NCBI GenBank assembly: GCA_903911165.1
Contig: CAIWCQ010000430.1
Span: 1-11,949, forward strand
Direction of reading: 5' to 3'
Source: an uncultured Actinomycetes bacterium
GTDB taxonomy: Bacteria; Actinomycetota; Actinomycetes; Mycobacteriales; Mycobacteriaceae
Length of the DNA: 11,949 nucleotides
Shown: positions 7,719 through 11,949 of the stretch, piece by piece
Layout of the letters: every line of letters starts with the position of its first letter
Position numbering within the stretch: the first letter of the stretch is position 1
The notes under the pieces: generated by a model
Told to the model about the DNA's origin: nothing
The model's database searches: none
What the model saw: only the letters and a program-made list of their open reading frames with translations
Translations under genes and position numbers: made by a program

Positions 7719-7727
7719 TACATTCTG
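7719..7727. promoter_or_regulatory. Overlapping divergent -10 elements between folD and the flavin oxidoreductase
   Basis: On the plus strand TACATT (7719-7724, TANNNT) is followed by six bases and then the ATG at 7731. On the minus strand CAGAAT (7727-7722, 4 of 6 matches to TATAAT) is followed by six bases and then the folD GTG at 7715. Both spacings place the transcript start on the first base of the start codon, as in leaderless mycobacterial genes. Neither start has a ribosome-binding site. The two elements share three base pairs, so polymerase could probably occupy only one at a time. Inferred from sequence alone. Confidence 0.45.
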
Positions 7728-7730
7728 CAT

Positions 7731-8927
7731 ATGGACGGCGCCCTCGATGTTTTCAGCCCGGCGAAACTGGGACCGATCACCCTGCGTAACCGGATTATCA
7801 AGGCCGCCACATTCGAGGGCCGCACACCCGATGCGCTGGTCACTGACGACCTGATCGAGTTCCACCGGACCATCGCCGCCGGCGGAGTGGGAATGAGCAC
7901 CGTGGCGTACTGCGCGGTCAGCCCCGGCGGTCGCACCGACGGTAAGCAACTCTGGATGCGGCCCGAGGCACTGCCGGGGCTGCGTCGCCTGACTGACGCG
8001 GTGCACGCGCAAGGTGCAGCGATCAGCGCACAGATCGGCCACGCCGGCCCGGTTGCCAACGCCGCGTCAAACAAAGCCAGGGCCCTGGCCCCGGTGCGGT
8101 TCTTCAACCCGATCGGGATGCGTTTCGCCAAACACGCCAGCCGCGATGACATCGACGAGGTGATCGCTGCGCATGCCGCGGCGGCACGCCTGGCCATCGA
8201 GGCAGGGTTCGACGCGGTCGAGGTCCACCTCGGCCACAACTACCTGGCGAGCTCGTTTCTGTCCCCACTGATCAACCGGCGGACCGATGACTTCGGCGGA
8301 TCGTTGGAGAACCGCGCGAAGGTCGCCCGCGGCATCGCGCTCGCGGTGCGCCGCGAGTCCGAACGCGACGGCTCGGCGCAGATCGCCATCACAGCCAAGC
8401 TGAACATGACCGATGGGGTACGCGGTGGCATCTCGATCGAGGAGGCGCTGCAGACCGCACGGTGGCTGCAGGATGACGGTGCGCTCGACGCCCTGGAGCT
8501 GACGGCGGGCAGCTCGCTGGTCAACCCCATGTACCTGTTCCGCGGCGACTCACCGATCAAGGAGTTCGCGGCCGCGTTCCCCCCACCGCTGCGCTGGGGC
8601 ATGCGGATGACCGGCAAGAAGTTCCTGCGGGAGTACCCCTATCGGGACGCCTTCCTGCTCCGAGATGCTGAGCGGTTCCGCGCCGACCTGACGATGCCGC
8701 TGATCCTGCTGGGCGGGATCACCAACAGGGCGACCATGGACAAGGCCATGGCGGAGGGTTTCGATTTCGTCGCGATGGGCCGGGCGCTGCTGGCCGAACC
8801 TGACCTGATCAATCGGATCCGGGCCGACGGCGATCAGAACTCGGTGCGCTCGATGTGCAATCACTGCAACAAGTGCATGCCCACCATCTACACCCGGACA
8901 CGGTGTGTAGTGACCGGCGGCCCCTAA
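7731..8927 (+). CDS. Old-yellow-enzyme-type NADH:flavin oxidoreductase with a C-terminal cysteine cluster (Rv3359-like)
   Basis: A 398-residue FMN-dependent TIM-barrel enzyme of the OYE family; the natural substrate is unknown, but relatives reduce enones or enoyl-CoA-type double bonds. Typical parts: [16 protein letters not shown] at the start, QIGHAGP (101-107), [32 protein letters not shown] (written here only as a region, residues 164-195), [10 protein letters not shown], and the phosphate-binding LLGGITNR and [11 protein letters not shown]. It ends with Cys376, Cys379, Cys382 and Cys392 (CNHCNKC then a Cys nine residues on), which resembles the 4Fe-4S motif of 2,4-dienoyl-CoA reductase relatives, yet the FAD/NAD domain that follows there is absent. 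The ATG at 7731 is chosen because the N-terminus fits and no RBS is needed if leaderless; the open frame upstream runs through folD. The ABC transporter gene starts 5 bp after its stop. Confidence 0.92.
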   Translation: MDGALDVFSPAKLGPITLRNRIIKAATFEGRTPDALVTDDLIEFHRTIAAGGVGMSTVAYCAVSPGGRTDGKQLWMRPEALPGLRRLTDAVHAQGAAISAQIGHAGPVANAASNKARALAPVRFFNPIGMRFAKHASRDDIDEVIAAHAAAARLAIEAGFDAVEVHLGHNYLASSFLSPLINRRTDDFGGSLENRAKVARGIALAVRRESERDGSAQIAITAKLNMTDGVRGGISIEEALQTARWLQDDGALDALELTAGSSLVNPMYLFRGDSPIKEFAAAFPPPLRWGMRMTGKKFLREYPYRDAFLLRDAERFRADLTMPLILLGGITNRATMDKAMAEGFDFVAMGRALLAEPDLINRIRADGDQNSVRSMCNHCNKCMPTIYTRTRCVVTGGP

Positions 8928-8932
8928 GCTCA

Positions 8933-11446
8933 ATGGCGATGAGTCAGCCCACCGCGCCCGTTCTGACCGTCCGGTACAACGGGCCGCCGCGCACCTTCGC
9001 CGCCGGACATGACGTCGTCGTGGGCCGCGACCTGCGAGCCGACGTGCGTCTTGCCCATCCACTGGTGTCGCGCGCCCACATCGTGCTGCGGTTCGACCCG
9101 ACCGTGTCCGGCGGTCGCTGGATGGCGATCGATAACGGTTCCCTCAACGGGATGTACAGCTTCGGCCGGCGGGTGCAGGAAGTAGTGATCAGCGACGGCA
9201 TGACGGTGAATCTGGGAAATCCGGACGGCCCGCCGCTGAGCTTCGAGGTGGGCCGGCCGCAGGGCATAGTCGGCCGACCGCCCGAGACCTCCACGGTAAT
9301 GATCCCGGGGCAGCCGACCCAACCTCCGACCCGCCCGCCGTATCAGCCGCCCCCGACGCTTCCGCCGACGCTGACCCCGACGCTTCCGCCGACCCCGCAC
9401 GTGCCTCCGGCCCCGGATGCCGCGCCCACTGAGATGGGGCCATCGCCGGCGCGCGGCGGTTCCGGATCGACTCGGGCGACCTCAATGCTCAAGATCCTGC
9501 GGCCCGGATCTTCCGCGGAGGTGCCACCGGGAGCATTGAAGATTGGCCGGGCAACCGATAACGACATCGTGATCCCGGACGTGCTGGCGTCACGCCACCA
9601 CGCCACGCTGATCCCAACTCCGGGCGGGACGGAAATCGTCGACAACCGTTCGATCAACGGAACGTTCGTCAACGGCGACCGGGTGAATACCGCGCTGCTG
9701 AACGACGGCGACGTGGTCACGATCGGCAACGTCGACCTGGTGTTCACGAGCGGAAACCTGCTGCGCCGCACCGAAACCGCGGCGACGGGTACCGGCGGAC
9801 TCGACGTGCGTGGTGTCACCTGGACGATTGAGAACAACAAGACCCTGCTGGACAACATCTCGCTACTCGCGCGGCCCGGAACCCTCACGGCCATCATCGG
9901 GCCTTCCGGCGCCGGAAAGTCCACCCTGGCGCGGTTGATCGCCGGTTACACCCATCCGAGTAGCGGGACGGTCGCTTTCGAGGGCCGCAACGTCCACGCC
10001 GATTACGCCGCGCTGCGTTCCCGGATCGGCATGGTGCCCCAAGACGATGTGGTGCACGGCCAGTTGACCGTCAACCAGGCGCTGATGTACGCCGCCGAGT
10101 TGCGACTGCCACCGGACACCACCGCACAGGACCGCCAGCAGGTGGTGGCGGAGGTACTCAGTGAACTGGAGATGACACAGCACGCCGACACCCGGGTCGA
10201 CCGACTCTCCGGCGGGCAGCGCAAGCGGGCCTCGGTGGCGCTGGAACTGCTGACCGGGCCGTCGCTGCTCATCCTCGACGAGCCCACCTCGGGCCTGGAT
10301 CCTGCGCTGGATCGCCAGGTGATGACGATGCTGCGCGATCTGGCCGACGCCGGACGCGTCGTGCTGGTGGTGACGCACTCGCTGACGTATCTCGATGTCT
10401 GCGATCAGGTGCTTCTACTCGCACCAGGTGGCAAGACCGCGTTCTACGGGCCGCCGGCACAGATCGGTCCGGCGATGGGTACCACCAACTGGGCCGACAT
10501 CTTCAGCAATGTGGCCGGTGATCCGCAGGCGGCCAGCGATCGCTACCTCGCGTTGACCGGGCCGCAACCGCCACCGCCACCGGTCGAGGCGCCGTCGGAC
10601 GTCGGCGAGCCCACCCACACCAGCCTGCGGCGCCAGTTCTCGACAATCGTGCGGCGCCAGATCCGGCTAATCATCTCCGACCGCGGCTATTTCATTTTCT
10701 TAGCGCTGTTGCCGTTCATCATGGGCGTGCTATCGCTGGCCGTACCGGGCACCGCCGGGTTCGGGGTGCCTGATCCAATGGGCGACGCACCCAACGAGCC
10801 CGGGCAGATACTGGTGCTGCTCAATGTCGGCGCGATCTTCATGGGCACTGCTTTGACCATCCGCGATCTCATCGGCGAGCGTCCGATTTTCCGCCGCGAG
10901 CAGGCGGTCGGATTGTCGACGACGGCGTATCTGCTGGCGAAGGTGTGCGTGTATTCGGCGTTCGCTGTTCTGCAGTCCGCGATCGTCACCGCGATCACGA
11001 TCATCGGCAAGGGAGCACCGACCCAGGGTGCGACAGTGCTCGGCAACTCGACACTGGAGCTCTTCGTCAGTATGGCCGCGACGACGGTGGCCGCCGCGAT
11101 GGTGGGCCTCGCGTTGTCGGCGCTGGCGAAGTCCAATGAGCAGATCATGCCGCTGTTGGTGGTCGCGATCATGAGCCAGTTGGTGTTCTCCGGCGGCATG
11201 ATCCCGGTGACCGACCGAGCGGTCCTCGATCAGATGTCATGGTTCACCCCGGCGCGGTGGGGATTCGCCGCGTCGGCCTCCACTGTGGACCTGACCACGC
11301 TGGTTCCCGGCCCGCTGACACCCAAGGACCGATGGTGGGAGCACACAGCGTCGAGTTGGCTCTTCGACATGGCCATGCTGGCGTTGCTGAGCGTGGGCTA
11401 TCTCAGCTTCGTGCGGTGGAAGATTCGGCTGAAGTCCGCTAGCTGA
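8933..11446 (+). CDS. FHA-domain ABC transporter, Rv1747-like
   Basis: An 837-residue fused ABC exporter subunit, close to M. tuberculosis Rv1747 (about 865 aa), which is regulated through phosphothreonine binding and Ser/Thr kinase PknF and linked to export of cell-envelope lipids. Domains: FHA-1 about 10-105 (VVGRDLRAD, VSRAH, DNGSLNG); a Pro/Thr-rich linker about 115-183; FHA-2 about 187-275 (IGRATDNDIVIPD, LASRHH, DNRSINGTFVNG); an ATPase domain about 290-520 with Walker A GPSGAGKST (323-331), Q-loop Gln370, signature LSGGQRKR (425-432), Walker B LLILDEPTSGLD and switch His482; then an ABC-2 permease with six hydrophobic segments (about 585-605, 627-645, 668-692, 712-732, 738-758, 808-827). 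All catalytic residues are present. The start MAMSQP matches MPMSQP of Rv1747; the ATG at 8939 is also possible. It follows the oxidoreductase by 5 bp, so the two are probably cotranscribed. Confidence 0.95.
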   Translation: MAMSQPTAPVLTVRYNGPPRTFAAGHDVVVGRDLRADVRLAHPLVSRAHIVLRFDPTVSGGRWMAIDNGSLNGMYSFGRRVQEVVISDGMTVNLGNPDGPPLSFEVGRPQGIVGRPPETSTVMIPGQPTQPPTRPPYQPPPTLPPTLTPTLPPTPHVPPAPDAAPTEMGPSPARGGSGSTRATSMLKILRPGSSAEVPPGALKIGRATDNDIVIPDVLASRHHATLIPTPGGTEIVDNRSINGTFVNGDRVNTALLNDGDVVTIGNVDLVFTSGNLLRRTETAATGTGGLDVRGVTWTIENNKTLLDNISLLARPGTLTAIIGPSGAGKSTLARLIAGYTHPSSGTVAFEGRNVHADYAALRSRIGMVPQDDVVHGQLTVNQALMYAAELRLPPDTTAQDRQQVVAEVLSELEMTQHADTRVDRLSGGQRKRASVALELLTGPSLLILDEPTSGLDPALDRQVMTMLRDLADAGRVVLVVTHSLTYLDVCDQVLLLAPGGKTAFYGPPAQIGPAMGTTNWADIFSNVAGDPQAASDRYLALTGPQPPPPPVEAPSDVGEPTHTSLRRQFSTIVRRQIRLIISDRGYFIFLALLPFIMGVLSLAVPGTAGFGVPDPMGDAPNEPGQILVLLNVGAIFMGTALTIRDLIGERPIFRREQAVGLSTTAYLLAKVCVYSAFAVLQSAIVTAITIIGKGAPTQGATVLGNSTLELFVSMAATTVAAAMVGLALSALAKSNEQIMPLLVVAIMSQLVFSGGMIPVTDRAVLDQMSWFTPARWGFAASASTVDLTTLVPGPLTPKDRWWEHTASSWLFDMAMLALLSVGYLSFVRWKIRLKSAS
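9351..9393 (+). repeat. 19-bp direct repeat in the FHA linker
   Basis: CCCCGACGCTTCCGCCGAC occurs at 9351-9369 and 9375-9393, a period of 24 bp or eight codons. It encodes the PTLPPT copies of the Pro/Thr linker between the two FHA domains. The repeat explains local length variation of the linker without a frameshift and adds threonines that kinases could modify. Confidence 0.8.
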
Positions 11447-11463
11447 GCATTGCGTTGCGACGC

Positions 11464-11949
11464 TCACTCCCCCGAAACATCGAGGCCATGCGCGGCGGCG
11501 AAGGCCAGCCCCTGCGCGACGTCGATGCGGGCGCCCCGGCAGGCCGCTGTGGTCCAGAGGGTGGGATCAATGCGGGCACCGCGCAGATCGGCCTCCTCGA
11601 GTCGCAGGCCCTGGGTACGCACCCCGGTCAGATCGCAGCCCCGCAGCACTGCCTTGCGCAGATCGGCCCGCACCAGCGACGCCTCCCTGAGTCGGCAGCC
11701 GGATAGATCAACCCCTCTCAAGTCGGCCCCTGCCAGCACGGTCAGCGTGAAGTCGACTTCGTCGCATACGATCGGCCGCATCCGGCAGTCCTCGAATGTC
11801 GATCCCAACATGCTGCAGTTCCGAAAGGTGCTGTGCCACAGGGTGCTCCGCACGAATCGGCAGTTGCGGAATGCCGAACCGAGATGTACCGATTCGGAGA
11901 AGTTGACGCCGCTGAAATCGCATTCGGTGAACACCCCCCGCTCGGTGCG
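11464..11949 (-). CDS. mfpA: Pentapeptide-repeat protein MfpA (5' end beyond the window)
   Basis: MfpA folds into a right-handed quadrilateral beta-helix that mimics B-form DNA, binds DNA gyrase and lowers sensitivity to fluoroquinolones. The 161 visible residues match M. tuberculosis MfpA (Rv3361c, 183 aa) closely, with A(D/N)LRG-type pentapeptides throughout: FTECDFSGVNF, GSAFRNCRF, STLWHSTFRNC, SMLGSTF, VDFTLTVLAGADLRGVDLSGCRL, and the ending AFAAAHGLDVSG. A GTG at 11934 could be taken as a start, but the frame stays open to the edge and RTERG before it matches the sequence preceding that point in the known protein, so roughly 22 N-terminal residues lie outside. It is convergent with the ABC transporter, 17 bp apart. 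In mycobacteria mfpA is usually the last gene of a small-GTPase (conservon) operon, which would lie to the right. Confidence 0.95.
   Translation of the reverse strand, partial: RTERGVFTECDFSGVNFSESVHLGSAFRNCRFVRSTLWHSTFRNCSMLGSTFEDCRMRPIVCDEVDFTLTVLAGADLRGVDLSGCRLREASLVRADLRKAVLRGCDLTGVRTQGLRLEEADLRGARIDPTLWTTAACRGARIDVAQGLAFAAAHGLDVSGE

Noticed and set aside
6394..7854. Long plus-strand ORF of 486 codons over DUF3017 and folD
   Set aside because: Composition is Ser/Arg/Pro-rich without any recognisable domain, and it lies opposite two well-supported genes; high GC creates such shadow frames.
8855..8932. N-terminal extension of the ABC transporter from the ATG at 8855
   Set aside because: These codons lie inside the end of the oxidoreductase gene in another frame, and the known family begins at MxMSQP, matching the ATG at 8933.
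11464..11934. mfpA as a complete gene starting at the GTG at 11934
   Set aside because: The frame stays open to the window edge and the codons upstream still match MfpA (RTERG before the GTG), so the true start lies outside.
1..11949. CRISPR arrays, tRNA/rRNA genes, insertion sequences, toxin-antitoxin pair between folD and the oxidoreductase
   Set aside because: None is seen. The relJK pair found near this place in M. tuberculosis cannot fit in the 15-bp gap here.

Overview
The window is high-GC DNA of a mycobacterium, most likely a non-tuberculous or environmental species (Mycobacterium/Mycolicibacterium). The main evidence is protein-level recognition: an ICD-1-type icd, a SAM-IV riboswitch ahead of the O-acetylhomoserine sulfhydrylase gene, metX, folD with a small DUF3017 membrane protein, an Rv3359-like flavin oxidoreductase, an Rv1747-like FHA/ABC transporter and the pentapeptide-repeat protein MfpA. 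Apart from the glycoside hydrolase and the ABC transporter, the order follows M. tuberculosis Rv3339c-Rv3342, then Rv3355c-Rv3356c, Rv3359 and Rv3361c (recalled from memory). The genes that separate these blocks in M. tuberculosis, including the relJK toxin-antitoxin pair, are absent here.

Layout from left to right. (1) Positions 3-1892 hold the 3' part of a secreted-type GH5 cellulase gene with two Calx-beta modules and a C-terminal domain that I cannot name; the 5' end is outside the window. (2) icd lies on the minus strand (1895-3133), tail to tail with the cellulase gene at a 2-bp gap. (3) A 308-bp divergent intergenic region carries a probable icd promoter, a probable plus-strand promoter, a SAM-IV riboswitch (3262-3380), a GC hairpin and a 7-codon mini-ORF whose stop overlaps the metC start. 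(4) A plus-strand operon follows: metC (3442-4737), metX (4749-5852) and a SAM-dependent methyltransferase (5849-6592). (5) A minus-strand pair folD-DUF3017 (7715-6601, 4-bp overlap) is tail to tail with the methyltransferase. (6) A plus-strand flavin oxidoreductase (7731-8927) starts 15 bp from folD, apparently from overlapping divergent promoters. It is followed 5 bp later by the Rv1747-like transporter (8933-11446). (7) mfpA on the minus strand (11464 to the window edge) is tail to tail with the transporter and lacks its N-terminus here.

Most of the window is core metabolism. The metC-metX pair makes homocysteine/methionine precursors from homoserine and is governed by SAM through the riboswitch; the third gene uses SAM. 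folD supplies oxidised one-carbon folates. The Rv1747-like transporter is a Ser/Thr-kinase-type signalling target (two FHA domains), and MfpA protects DNA gyrase. The parts least explained by known families are the C-terminal domain of the cellulase, the arrangement between the riboswitch and the metC start, and the back-to-back start of folD and the oxidoreductase. No CRISPR array, tRNA, rRNA, insertion sequence or phage gene was seen.
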